Shown here one piece after another: positions 1 through 12,159 of a stretch of DNA of 64,000 nt. Below the pieces are notes generated by a model that had not been told where the DNA came from, searched no databases, and was given only the letters and a program-made list of their open reading frames with translations. The DNA is taken from assembly GCA_036345935.2 (NCBI GenBank), contig JADWOT020000002.1:1054001-1118000 (forward strand). The letters run 5' to 3'. The stretch is from Taenia hydatigena. Lineage: Eukaryota > Platyhelminthes > Cestoda > Cyclophyllidea > Taeniidae. A program made the position numbers and the translations under genes. Positions within the stretch are counted from its first letter, which is position 1. Each line of letters starts with the position of its first letter.

Positions 1-1189
1 CAACACGGGTCGCTGAACATGACAAACTACCTGGCACGTTATAACAGTGTGTGCATAATCTTAAGCCCTCGCTTACCTGCTGGTAGTGTTTTATTATACG
101 GCTATATGGCTAAACACTGACGTAATCTTTGAATGCCTTGAGACGAACCTTGTAACGTTTGTTGGGCTGCAGTCGGTCAGGGTTGACTGCTCTAAGACAG
201 AAATCAGTAGTTCGCAGGAATGGGTCGCCAGATAAATCGGCTGCCCCTACACTTAGCACGATTTGGCTGGCTGCAAGCTTAGTCAGGCTGTGGATACCCC
301 AACGTGATTGATAAGTCCAAGGATCTACGCGATCCCCTTAGAAGCAGTGCGAAATCGGGGTCCCTTCTGTTTTATTCGCCTTTGCCACCATCAGGTTCTG
401 AAATTTCAAAAATAATAGGTGTTGCTATTCGATACAGAAATCTTACTGCTAGCATCTTGACAGTAATAGTAGTGACTAAACTGTCCTCACAATACAGATG
501 CTCTTAGGATGTGGAATTCTGCCTGCTCTTCCAGCCAAGAATAAGTGCAAGCGAGTACTATCATTCAAAATAGAGCTCATCATTTTAGCTTCGCGTGCCC
601 TGTATAAATAACCAAGACAAGACTGTTTAACTGATTTTTGTGCATTTTTTGTGTCAAAACGTCTTGCACAACCTGAATAGTGACTGCTATTTACTGTACA
701 ACTCATGTCAATTGTTCACGCATTGAAGGGCTGAAATGTGGAGGGGTAGAGATTTGGCGCCCATACTATAACCACCACGCTTAGAACCGCATTTCTTCAA
801 GCAAACTAAAGCCCGTCTCAAAAACCGCCAGCGTTTTGTTGTGGTGAGTATTTGAAGTCGAGGTATAGAATGATGCTGATGTTAAAACTGCATTGCCACT
901 TTGCTACGTCAACGTCCTGAGGGCGCATGTAGACAAGCTGGGCAGGAGTCTGATTCTCGGTACAATCCACAGTACACTGTGCACTGTGTGAGGTAAAACA
1001 CCTTTCCTGCATCTGTTTTTGTCAGATGCAACTTCAGAGACGCATGGTTACTGGCCCAAGCTTCTTTGCGGGAAGATCTATACATTTTAATGAATGTTGC
1101 AAACTCAAAATCGCATTGTGGTTTAAGAAAGCGACTTCTTGTGCCCCCATTATGGATCTTCAGAATTTTGGAAAGATTAAAGAATAGTG
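1..1189. other. No gene recognised
   Basis: Only short open frames in several overlapping readings are present here, with no splice pattern, domain or repeat that I can name. It is probably intergenic sequence upstream of antigen unit A. Confidence 0.4.
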
Positions 1190-3960
1190 AAAGATGCACC
1201 AATTTGCCCTGTTGACAAGTGCTAGAAGCTCTGAATCATTAGTAAGGGTAGATGTGTTGGCGGTCTGAGCAACCTGTAGTATGTGTAGTACTTGAATCCC
1301 TATTTTTGAGATGGTGTTCTTCTAGTAAATTGCAACGGGAACAAAAGCAAATTCTTTAGCATTTTCCAGCGGCCCAAAGTGTGATAAGCTTTTCTCCATA
1401 ATTTTTCACAAGTTTTCTGTAAAACTACGAGTAGTCTCGAGGCAACGAGGGATGGCATTGCTGAGTTCATAACCATGTGGAGCAGCGTCTGCACGTACTA
1501 AGAATTTATCCATGATTTTGGGATTAATCCCTTTTAACCTCCTGACTTCCTGAAGCAGTAGGGTAAGAATCGCATCAATGATTTTCAGCAAAGTTTCCTG
1601 CTTATCAGCTCTCTTTCGTGAAAGAGTTATGCTTGAACACAGCGGTTTCGTCTCCATCATCGGTCGTCGTGGAAGGCTTAAATTTATGTTGGCCCTCGAT
1701 ATTGGCTCCTTTTTTAATTCTCTTATTTTTAACCTTGCTAGGGCAGCTCAACACTGAAGGAAAAGTCTTTTTCTTTAGCCCTGATTATCAGAGGACTGCA
1801 AGGTGAATTACTAGTCAAATGGCATTAGACCACAAAAATAGTTAATTTTTTAGAAGTCAGACAATCATAATATTCATGAAAACCATGTAGATGTCATTCA
1901 GACAAGATTGAAAATGCTGTAATTGTGTAAGGGATTACTGATATTTACGGTGAAAAAGGAAAATAAAACTTTGTATAAAATTGTACAGGTAAAAAAATTA
2001 TTCTTCATTTTAGATGCGGGCACTAGGATGTTGGTCAACACCCCTTCGTCACGGAGTTGCCGAGAAGACAAAAGAAAGGAAACCTTAAACGTGCAAGGCA
2101 GTCTAAAAAAGCAGTAATAACGGTACCAGCGAAATTCCACAAAAAACCAACTTCAAGGAGACAAAAAAAGTAAATAAGTGAAGAATTTCCAGGTAAATGA
2201 ACATTAATGCACGCTTATTAGGTCTTTAAAATAGCATAAAGAACATTGATGTGTTTAAAGGTCATCGCACATGTACAAGGCATTCACGCATGCAAGAAAA
2301 GAGGTCACAGTGAACCACATGATATGAAATAAGGGTGAAAGGATATGTAAAACATAATAACAAATATGCACTTTTTCATCCCATCTTACCAATAAGAAGA
2401 CGCCATGTGAGACAGGGCGAGTCCATAGGCCAATACGCATGTAGAGAATTTGCAAACAAATGCACCGTGAGCTGTAAATAGAAAACAAGTCGGGTGCAGA
2501 GATGTTCTACCGATGGTGTCTCATTTTGTTGGTGACTCCCATTTTGGTAAAGGGCAACAAAACAACTCTCCGTAAGTGAGATTTTAACAATGGAATTCTC
2601 ATTAGCATTGAGTTATGAGCACATGACATGTCACAGCATTTGTTGATTCCAAAACATTGATTTAACGCAGGCTATAGGAGTGCATTCTGGTGTCTTCACT
2701 CAGTTTGAACACATCATGCTCTCGGATCGTAAATAAATGCAAACAGGAACACTGACTGGCACTTTTCCATTTCTGTTCAAGGGACAATAACAAGTGAGAA
2801 TAAACTAAAAGAGCACTTTCGGTTTGATCCTGTGGGATCGAATTTCATTCGCTTAACGTGGAGTGAGGAGGACTTCAGTGATATGCTCGATGGCAACATC
2901 ACAGTAACGGCAGCACTGAAATCTGAGCCGACACGCGCACTATCTGAATCTGCGTACCTCATCGAAGAAGAAGTGATTCTTGTCGGACTGACGCCCAACT
3001 CATCATACGCAGTGACTGTGACGGGAACGCATAAAGGAAAGAAGATTTTTGAATTCACAATAAATATTCAGACACCGGAATTCGGTAAGTTGAAAGACGA
3101 GATTATGCTGCCAGATGTCATATCACTGACATTGGTCAGTGGAGGTATCGAGTGCCTTCCCAACACAGGAGAATTGGTTGGGCCTAACACTGGGTACCGA
3201 TTCTCAGCGCTCATTAGCAAGCTTTGCTCTCTAAGGCACCATTTGCGAAAATTAATTTAGTAGTCCTCGTGACGCAATGGGTGTACTCGGTGCGTCTACT
3301 GACCCGTCGTCAACCTCCTCCATTTCGGCATGTTACTTTGTATTCTGCTCATTGAAGTCATCGTCACTTTCGTCTTCGCCAACTCTGTTTAAGTGCGATT
3401 CGCACCACCGCTTTACTATTAGGAATGCCAATTGTAGGGCTCCTCCAGGCACCAATTTGAATGGCACCAATCAAACGTGTGCTGACAAAGAGCTGCTTGA
3501 TTGCCCAATGTTGCTGCTCCAGTTTTTACTCTTTTGGTCATTTAAATCTAAAAATGCGCATTAGCGCGTCATGACAAGGTTCGAAGCAGGGTTAAAATAA
3601 GGGTGAAGGCAAACATCTTGAATGTCTAGTACCATGTTGCACTTTGCATAGTCTCGCTAGCGAAAGGGGTAGAAGAGTCGGATCGCATCTGCAGTTACTT
3701 TAAGTTGGTCTGTTTGAAGTTTAGCAATGTCTTGTAAATGTCGCTTTGATTGAATGGCACAGAGCTTCCGCGTGATACTAGCTGAAGCGGAGTAATAGTC
3801 GTGTCTATCCTGTCAATGACTCGTTCACCGTTGTTGCTTTAAAGCGTAATGGAGGCATTGTTCAGCACGCGTGTTGTGGAGAGCTCTTTTCACGCACTTT
3901 GAACTCAATGTGCTCTCGTGTCGTACAGAGGCGGAATTCTCCCTCCCCTTCAAAACTAGC
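1190..3960 (+). repeat. Antigen duplication unit A
   Basis: This block is a direct, diverged copy of the block starting near 8040 (unit B) and of the block after the second gap (unit C). The upstream part shares strings such as CCTGTTGACAAGTGCTAGAA with unit B. The gene itself aligns closely from about 2450 to 3120. The downstream part is much more diverged, but islands around 3490-3560 and 3830-3900 still match unit B around 10490-10560 and 10750-10830. The uneven similarity suggests an old duplication with later homogenisation of the gene, or faster decay of its flank. The boundaries are approximate. Confidence 0.6.
2502..3355 (+). CDS. EG95/45W-like oncosphere antigen, copy A (last exon altered)
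   Basis: Exon 1 is 2502-2571 and encodes a signal peptide starting MFYRWCLILLVTPILVKG, followed by a GTAAGT donor. Exon 2 is 2782-3084 (303 bp, phase 1 at both ends, acceptor TTCTGTTCAAG) and encodes one FnIII domain with the motifs IRLTWSEEDF and VGLTPNSSYAVTV and two N-glycosylation sequons. A GTAAGT donor follows. The site matching exon 3 of copy B is 3261-3355, after AATTAATTTAG. It keeps a VLVT start in frame, but the remaining residues are polar and basic rather than the hydrophobic tail of copies B and C, and end at TGA 3353-3355. Known of the family: these proteins are secreted or surface proteins of the invading larva. Inference: copy A either has a decayed anchor exon or splices onward to the second FnIII exon at 4083. 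Not splicing intron 2 would give a stop at 3258. Confidence 0.6.
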
Positions 3961-4082
3961 TGATGTAGTACGTTCGCTTCATTCCGTCGACAGCGACAGT
4001 CTAGACAAGTGCAATCTGCACCATTGAGCAGTCACTTTGGCTGATTAGCACATTTCCTACTTCGTAAACTTGACCGTTTTAG

Positions 4083-4373
4083 GCGAAAGTCTTGAGCGAA
4101 CGCCCTTCCACTGGCATCCTGCGAGTTCTAACTCCATTCGCGTAAGCTGGAATTTGACAGACCTGGATGAAGCTGACGATGTGAAAATCACAATTCGCGC
4201 GGAGTCGACTTCTGAGACCGACTCCGGAAGGTCAGCATCCGCACCCGCCAGCGCAAGAGAAGTCACTCTTGACGGACTGACGCCCAACACGACATACGCA
4301 GTGACTGTGGTGGCAGTGTATGATGAAACCCCATTCATGGAATTCAACAAAACGATTCGAACACTCAGCACTG
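4083..4373 (+). CDS. Second, divergent FnIII exon (45W-like), partial gene
   Basis: This is a 291 bp open exon, bounded by CGTTTTAG and a GTAAGT donor and phase 1 at both ends. It encodes an FnIII module with NSIRVSWNLTDLD and the motif DGLTPNTTYAVTVVAVYDE, and three possible N-glycosylation sites (NLT, NTT, NKT). It is clearly related to the FnIII exon of copies A-C but strongly diverged. The following intron also matches intron 2 of copy B (shared TGCTTGAGCTTACCACTGA). I see no signal-peptide exon between copy A and this exon. Because its phase matches exon 2 of copy A, it could be the second domain of a two-FnIII protein, as known in the 45W/TSOL45 branch. Otherwise it is an orphan exon of a broken copy. 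A possible last exon lies at 4562-4683, but its tail is not typical. Confidence 0.6.
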
Positions 4374-4561
4374 GTAAGTCAGTGTGTTTGGTTATGCAGA
4401 CAGAGACCACGTTGGGTAATAGCTTTTGTCAGCAGAGGCATCGACTGCCTTCCTACACGAGAGTATTGCTTGAGCTTACCACTGAGTGCCAATCATTGAC
4501 GCCTATTTCGTAGCCCTTCACCTTCATATGGCAGTTATGTTTGTCTTGAACTCCTTAACAG

Positions 4562-4683
4562 ACTATTGGTCAAATGCTTTTGTGCATGCTGATCAGAGAC
4601 ATTTGGCAAAAATAATCTTACTGCTGTCTTCTGTGGATCCTTTAAGCAAAGAGAAGGCAGCCAATGCGATGAGACAGACGTGA
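4562..4683 (+). other. Possible terminal exon after the divergent FnIII exon
   Basis: After an acceptor CTCCTTAACAG, the frame set by the FnIII exon at 4083-4373 stays open for 39 codons to TGA 4681-4683. It contains one short hydrophobic run, KIILLLSSV. The position matches where exon 3 sits in copy B, but the sequence does not resemble that exon. Weak support: splice phase and relative position only. Confidence 0.2.
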
Positions 4684-4689
4684 AGCGCC

Positions 4690-7600
4690 ATCTTTAATGC
4701 ACATATACGTTGCATTCACAAATCATTGCGCATTCATAAGATCGGTCTGCGCTTATTTCAACCAAGAATCTATGCCGGCCTTGACGCGCAAGACGACTTC
4801 TCCATTCACACCATGAAAGCTATCATGTGTGAATGTGCGGGAGCACTGAGTTGCTAGGAGCCGAAATATGGGCCACGTGCAAAGTGGATTCGTGTGAGAC
4901 TCTGGGTAGACTTCCGTGTCACTTTACACTCGTCTGTTGCGTGTGAGGCGTAATTCAAAAGCCGCGTCAGCCTTATAACATCCTCGACTTACTCAATTAC
5001 TGGGGAACTAGTGTGGCTGCAATTGCGAATCCTCACTACGTCTGGTCATGCTTTCCTATGATTAACAGATGTGTCATGTTTGAGTTTGAGGGGGACAATT
5101 CGTGACTCGTGTACGGGATGCCAAGCTTATTACCAGTCACATGCGTGCTGTGAAATGTGCAGTGCATGCTTCCTGTCCAAGAGGAATGTAGCCACAATTG
5201 TGGCCTAGCGTAACTATCTTTGGAAGTGAGTAGATTTATCCGATTTCGAGAAGTCAGCTAATGCCACATAAAAATAAGTGACTTAAAACAGGGGAATTCA
5301 TGTTCGCCAATAGATAAAATGCGACTGCAGCGAATAAAGGAGACAGAACGCTCTAGAAGTCAGTAGGGCTAGCCCACTGACAGAATAGGAGGAGGAAGGG
5401 CTTGAACTTGATTCAAGCTTATCAGCTTTGGATTTTGTGCAAAAGAGATTAGCTCGGTTTGGGCTTAATTTCAACTGATGCCCCTTCGCTGACATTCTGG
5501 CCAGTCCGTGGCACATTCTTCAGCAGCAGCGTGAATACGCAAGACCTAATATCCTTGTTTTCGTGCGTAGTCAAAACTGGGTGATATGCGTAGGGATGCG
5601 CAGCTATAACAAAAAGATTGGAGCTACTGGTGTGGCTATGGGACCCCCACCCCGCGAAGATGCATTGGCTGCTTAAGTCTCTCCCAACCAGGACCGCGTG
5701 TTACACGAACAGTAAACGAATTGCAGTTCGGCTTATGATAGACTATAAAAGTGCCTCTAAGATTCCTTTTGAGTTGCTTTGCATCTAGTATGATAACATT
5801 ACAATTTGTGTTTTGCATAACATAGGAGAGTACCTGTGCTCCAAAACGACATTTGCTAATGTCATTGTATTTCTCTCCTTTATTCTTTGCTCAATTGGAT
5901 ACATTTGATTTTCAAAGCTGTTTAGCATTTCGTCTTATGTGGATTGTGGTGTTTTTTTCCAGTTTGCTAGCAAAGTTTGACCGTAATTTGGTCCATTTCT
6001 TGCACAAAGTTTTCCATATTAACGGGTCTCGATCAATCCTGGTTGGCTTCATTTGCTACCTTCGAGTTTAGTAGCTGTATGTTACTAGTTGATTGCAATC
6101 ATGCTAAGATTTTGACAGCAAAGAATCGAGCTGATGAAATGGGGAGAAGCTACCGGTCGTTTGGCTCTACTTGTTGCTACTATCGGCTGTGAACTTAATG
6201 TGACAAGAATGCGTCTGTAATGGGCTGCATCATTTGACAAGCCTCGCTAGTCAGCAGAAGAAGGCTATTACAAATAGGGCTCCTCGGCTAAATTATCAAA
6301 CAGTCATTTTTTGTGCATTGAAGGAGACCCCATGGGATGATTGCCTCCAAAGGAGCCTTGGGCGAAGTGTCCCCATGAGAAGTGGCACTATGCTTATTAC
6401 TTTGCGGACAACGCTCAATCGTTGCGTCAATGTGGTAGTTCCACCGTCCCTTCAGGCGTAGCAGCAATTCGATTTGATTTTGATACCAGCAATATTTCGT
6501 CGTGCGGTTAATGCTTACTTTGAAGGCTACAAGAGCATTGACAAATGTGCGTGTTTTCCACACCACATTTTGGCCTACTGGCAAACACTAGGATTTCGGT
6601 TGTCTACTTACACGCTCCACCGGCCTGGTTGTTTAGCCATGTAGCTGGCACGGTATTGGGTCAATAGCAGACAAATGCTTGGAGATCCTTTCCATTCTGT
6701 TTTTTGGTCTACCCACTGGCCTGGACATCCAGCCTTCCATCTACCCATCTAGCTATCTAACTCACTATTCCCTACTTCGCATTTACGACGGCATAAGACA
6801 TGGCGTCAGAACGTTGGTTTCGCCCTGTCTAGCGTGAGTTGGGTGGTTGCCACTCTCCATTCAGTCTAAATTATAATAAGCCTTGTGTTATTAAGCTTGA
6901 GTTGCCACCCAACTTTGGTGTGGTGGTTGATTTCTCTTTGACAGTCGTTGAGGACATGAAAAACCAAGGTTCTTTGCGATATTTTTGCTTGCAGCTTTAG
7001 TCCGCCATAACATCGATGGACCCTGTGTCCATGTCACGAGGGCACATTTTGCATTGCGATATTAGTGCCTCCTACGGTCATTTGTTTTGAGGCTCTCGGG
7101 AGAACGAAGCGTCTCTCCATTCGCCATGGCGGATCAAGACCTAATCCCTGTTACCGTTGGCGTTGTTGATCATCGTTTCATCTCATTCAATGCAGTTCGG
7201 CTTCTCATCCTGCTCAGTGGTGGCGTGAGGGTCTGTGACAACCTCAGCAGCACACATGCTTCGTGCTGCACTCATTGCTTACGGCAAGATTAGTTAGGCT
7301 AGGGCTTTTAAGTCTTCTAGGCAGATTAGTGGAATCGGGAATGGAAGAACAGCAACTCTGGCTACAGTCTCTCCTCAAGTACACATGTGTAGAAGTTGTG
7401 TAATCGTGAGGTGATGCCAAGCATCCACCACTTAACAAATGCTCCCGGTTTCGCATCAATGGAATCACGAGCATCAACCTGAGTTTGCTTGATTGCGGCG
7501 TAGCTTGTGTACACTTCCATTTATCCAGCTAATGATGGCAACGGTGCCGCTCTAGCATGTTGTTGATAACTGCAAGTTATTGGCACGAGCTGTGCCTTAG

Positions 7601-8030
7601 CCAATTCGAGGTTTGAGTTTGCATGACAAGGAAAGCTCATAGAGTAGAGACATGAAATATCACAGCGCTTAGCTAAACATTTGTGTTAGCAGCTTTGCGA
7701 AGCAACGCATGTGAGTATGACCGAGCTGTTCCATAAGGTTTGGCTCCTTTGCTTTTAGCGGACTGTAGCACTTTGTTACTAGCTCGTGAGACCCATTAGC
7801 GGTGCCTTTGGAAGCAGTTGGGCCTTTGAAACAATCAAGGTACTTAGCAAATGGCATTATTACTGACCCAAACTACTTTGCCGGAAGGTCTCTACTTTAT
7901 AAGGAGTGTTGCGGAAACTCAAAATCGTATTGCAGTCTAAAAGAACAACTCCTATGTCTCCTCCATGGATCCTCCGAATTCAGAAGGACTAAAGAACAGT
8001 GAAAGCGGCTTTTAACTTCAACTTAGTCAT
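4690..8030. other. Gap between units A and B, nothing recognised
   Basis: No splice-supported frame, RNA gene or repeat with a clear partner was found. The short open frames at 5636-5818, 5853-6071 and 6234-6584 overlap each other on both strands and show no family motif. The segment is most likely intergenic. Confidence 0.4.
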
Positions 8031-9007
8031 GCGTCTATTGTGGCACCACTTTGTCCTGTTGACAAGTGCTAGAAGCTCTGAACCATTAGTACGAGTAGAT
8101 GTGTGGGTGCTTTGAGCATCCTGCAGTGCTATTTTTGAGAAGCGTTCTTGCAGTAAATGGCAACGGGCACAAAAGCAAATTCTTTGCATCTTTCCAGCGA
8201 CCGTCAGTGTGATCAGCCTTCCTCCATAGTTGTCACACTTTTCTCACACTTTCAGCCTCAAGGCAAGGAAAGAAGTAGTCGCTGAAATTTTAACAGTTAG
8301 AGTAATGTCCGCACGTACGAATAATTTATCCATGGTTTTGAGAGTAGACCTTGTAACTTCCTGACTTCATGCGAGCAGCGGGATGAAAATCGCATCAATG
8401 ATTTTCAGCAGTTTATTCGCTCTTCAGTCCTCCTCCGTGAACGAGTTTCGCTTGAATATAGCGACTTCTTTATCATCATTATTTGTCGTGGAAGACTTAA
8501 ATTTATGGTGGTTCTCGATATCGGCTCTTTCCTAATTCCCTTCATTCCACCCTTGCCAGGACAACTCAACACTGAAGGACAAGTCTTTTTCTTTATTCAT
8601 GATTATCTGACGACTGCTTGGTGAATTACTGTTCAAATGGCTTGAGATCACACAACATATTTAATTTTTAACAGTCAGCCAAACATAACAGTTAAGAAAG
8701 CCGTCTCGATGCGGTGACTTCGTAAGGAATTACTAAAATTACTGTAAAGAAGGAGAATGTACTATAATATGTATCGGAACGCTTGAGAGTCAGATTGACG
8801 GTACCGCTAAGCGAAAGAGTCACTTCAGACACACGCTTCCGCTCCTAACCTAATCGTTCATTCTGATTTCTCCAGACTGAGATGCATTAATTGAAAAGAC
8901 ACCCTTAATTGACAGCTCTAAAGGCATGTGTGTGTGTGATATGCATGTAGAGAATTTGCAAACAGATGCACCGTGAGCTGTAAATATAAAACAAGTGGGG
9001 TGCAGAG

Positions 9008-9904
9008 ATGTTCTACCGACGGTGTCTCTTCTTGTTGGTGGCTTCTACTTTGGCAAAGGAAAACAAAGCAGCTGTCCGTAAGTGAGATTTTAACAATGGA
9101 ATTCTCATTAGCATTGGGTTATGAGCACATGAAATGTCACAGCATTTGTTGATTCCAGAACATTAATTTAACGCAGGCTATAGGAGTGCATTCTGGTGTC
9201 TTCACTCAGTTCGAACACATCATGCCCGCAGATTGTAAATAAATGCCAACGGCAACACTGAGTAGTCATGCTGGCTGGCTGGCACTTTTGCATTTCTGTT
9301 CAAGGGACATCACCAAGTGAGAATCAACTGCAAGAGCACTTTCAGTTGGATCCTGTGGGATCGGATTTCATTCGCTTAACGTGGAGTGAGGAGGACTTCA
9401 GTGATATGCTCGATGGCAACATCACAGTAAAGGCAGCACTGAAATCTGAGCCGACACGCGCATTATCTGAATCTGCGTACCTCAGCGAAGGAGAAGTGGT
9501 TCTTGTCGGACTGACGCCCAACTCATCATACGCAGTGACTGTGACGGGAACGCATAGAGGAAAGAAGATTTTTGAATTCACAGAAAATATTCAGACACCG
9601 GAATTCGGTAAGTTGAAAGACGAGATTATGCTGCCAGATGTCATATCACCGACATTTGTCAGGTGCGTTATCGACTGCCTTTTCTACACAAGAGCATTGC
9701 TTGAGCTTACCACTGAATGCCAATCATTGGCGCCTATTTCGTGGCCCTTTACTTTCATATGGCCGCTAATTTTTTCTCGAAGTTTTTATCAGAATGTCTT
9801 TTTTAGGCTATGAAGGAGGAATCCTCGTAACGTCTAGAGGATCTGGTATAATATCTCTGATCTCTGTCGTCCCTTTCTCTTTCATGGCTTTCTACCTTGC
9901 TTAA
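9008..9904 (+). CDS. EG95/45W-like oncosphere antigen, copy B (complete)
   Basis: This is a complete three-exon gene: 9008-9077, 9305-9607 and 9807-9904 (70 + 303 + 98 bp), giving 156 residues, the size expected for EG95-type antigens. Both introns (227 and 199 bp) are phase 1 with GTAAGT donors and acceptors TTCTGTTCAAG and TCTTTTTTAG. Residues 1-16 are a signal peptide (MFYRRCLFLLVASTLA). Residues 25-124 form one FnIII domain with the core Trp50 (IRLTW) and the late L-x5-Y signature at Leu93 and Tyr99 (LTPNSSYAVTV). N62 (NIT) and N96 (NSS) are glycosylation sequons. Residues 126-156 end in a hydrophobic tail (ISLISVVPFSFMAFYLA), which in this family suggests a membrane or GPI anchor. Known of the family: secreted or surface antigens of the oncosphere and target of host-protective immunity. 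The exact family member cannot be named from the sequence alone. Confidence 0.87.
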
Positions 9905-10402
9905 ACTCCCCTAAATTTTCCAACCTTGTCTGCTATCATGCCACATTTCTTGCAATTTTCCACCACTTTTTAACTCTTGCGCGCATCAATGACGTTGCGG
10001 TTGTGTTATTCTTTGTTTTCTTTTTCTGAATTATTTCCATTCTAATGTGGTTGTTGATTTTCTTTGCTATAAATATGCCGATTTCGCACATTTGTTTGTG
10101 TTTCGATCAAACGGAATAAGGAGACGTGCTCTTCTTTGGATTTAAAAAGAGAATATGCTGACAACCATGGTTTTTACAGGATAGCATTGCAACCACTTAC
10201 TAACCTTCTTATTCAGCTCGCGTGTGCATCAGGCATGTAATTTGGGATAATTTGCGCATAAAAGAATGAGTCGATGAGAGTTAACTCATTGACAGCTTTA
10301 TTTTGTACCACGTCTTACAGTTAATAAAGATGAGTAGAATTCCGTTAGTACGTCCACTAATATATGATCATCGGTCATCTATACATCGGTATGGCACGCT
10401 CT

Positions 10403-10844
10403 CTAATTCTGTAGAAGTGCGATGAAGATATCGCGAGGTGGATAACTCACCACTTCAAAACTCACTCTCTTACCATGCTGCAATGAAGGATTGCCTGATT
10501 GCCTGGTGTTGTAATTCTTTTTGGGTTTCTTCGGTCGCTTGCAACTGAAGATGCGCACCTGCACATTACGACGTTTTTCAGTTTGGTGACGAATGGAGCA
10601 ATTGGACAAAGATCTTGCCTCTCTATTCGGTAGATGTGTACATTTCCTTTCGTGTTGCCAGCCAGGGATGAGAAACCACTGCGCTTAATCCAATGCGATC
10701 CGATTTACCTTCATCAATGCTTTGTAACAGCCATTTCAACTGGACGGCACGTGAACCAATAGGTGTTGTCATTGTGGCCTCGCTAAATGTGGAAGGGGCA
10801 TTGTGCAGTAAGCATGTTGCTGAAAGTCCTTTTCGCCGTGCCAA
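10403..10844 (-). other. Antisense open frames conserved between units B and C
   Basis: On the minus strand, frames at 10403-10609 and 10623-10844 have recognisable counterparts at 47833-48229 in unit C. Shared readings include SNC-x2-RH-x-TEK-x-RNV-x-V-x-IFSCKR and the phrase LLQSIDE. The frames are broken in one copy or the other, and no family is recognised. They may be the remains of a neighbouring gene carried along by the duplication, or only shared DNA similarity. Confidence 0.25.
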
Positions 10845-12159
10845 GGAAGCGCGTAAATTTTTGTCCTTTGTGGGGCATCAGTAGCAGCAACTAAGCGTAC
10901 ATCAACATGCTTTCCTCAAGGGCAGCAATTAACTAGTCCTTTTATTCCATCTAAGAGTTCTCAAAGCAGCATGCTTAGAACTAAATCATTTGCGCTCTTA
11001 TGGATGCACGGAAAGTGGAATCGTATAGACCCACTTGCAGGTGCGGTCCAAACTGAAGTGTGAAAGCTAGGCTGGACTCCACATTCTGTTCCACCTTGCC
11101 CTCCAGCTCAATTTGTGCTATCTTCAAACGTGCGCTTGCATTTTTTTATTCAAATGCAAGTATTCAACTCTAGCTTTGCAAAAAAGCTAACCCCTTGCCA
11201 TCGATATGGTTATGCTCATGTTGATCTTTGGAGAAGGTATATTAGTTGAACAACTGGCTTTGCAGGGGTGATCTGAACCACTTGTAGTGGCAGATGTCGG
11301 CATTTTGGAAGACGGTTGCGTGGCACGATTTCTCATGAGAGGAGGAAAAAGAAGATGTCGATAGCACTCAATCATGCGTAATCGCATTGTTTGCATTTTG
11401 AAGCGATTTAATCTTCCATTTATATGTTTAGAAACTAATCATTAAGGTAGTCCATTGCGTAAATATCTTTCTCTGGCAAGATTTCATGGCACATAGCGTC
11501 CTACCAGACCTTGTCAACTATGATGCAGGCCTATAATTTTACGGTTTTTTAGTTTAGCTCATACTTTCCATGTGATTTCAAACGATAGCTGTGATAGGCG
11601 AAATCTATTCAAAAGAGCTGATCACTCCAATTTTCGACCTATCCTTAAGCACCAAAGACATCAGCTAACGTTATTATATGCTGTAAGCATTTGAATATAG
11701 AGGTTGTCTAAGCAACATCTACCTTTACCAGCCAACCCGAATCCCATGAGACATGCCAAAATTAGAATCACCCCACACTTGAACGATCCCCTCTTAGATT
11801 ATGCCTTAAATAAGCAGGGTCAAGCACGCTTTCCGTGAGCTGCTCAAATGTTCGCAGGAGAAAGTGACGTAGCTGTAGTGCTGGAACCATAGTAATAAAA
11901 TGAGGATTATTCCGCATCTGGCCAAAAAGAGCTGGCGCAAAGTGCCGGAATTGGTTCTTGGTTCACTTTTAGTTCAAGAGACTTCCAATGACTTTTAAGT
12001 GCATCTTGTTAAAGCAATCTTTTCGCCATTCTCTTTAGTTTATGTCCTTTTTCGGTCACCGAATTGCCTCATGTCAAAAAAGAGAAATCATGACCTAGGA
12101 AATCATCTATATTTTCTAGCCTCCTCAAACAATAGGAATGTAATAAGGTCTAAATCCGA

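Noticed and set aside
3277..3564. 95-codon frame after copy A as an independent gene
   Set aside because: It starts within the altered exon 3 region in another frame and contains no domain. It is better explained as a shifted remnant of the antigen tail.
6234..6584. Possible transposase fragment
   Set aside because: Open readings exist on both strands but no catalytic motif or terminal repeats could be found.
8980..8992. TATA-like sequence before copy B
   Set aside because: It lies only about 20 bp upstream of the ATG, too close to place a transcription start before the start codon.
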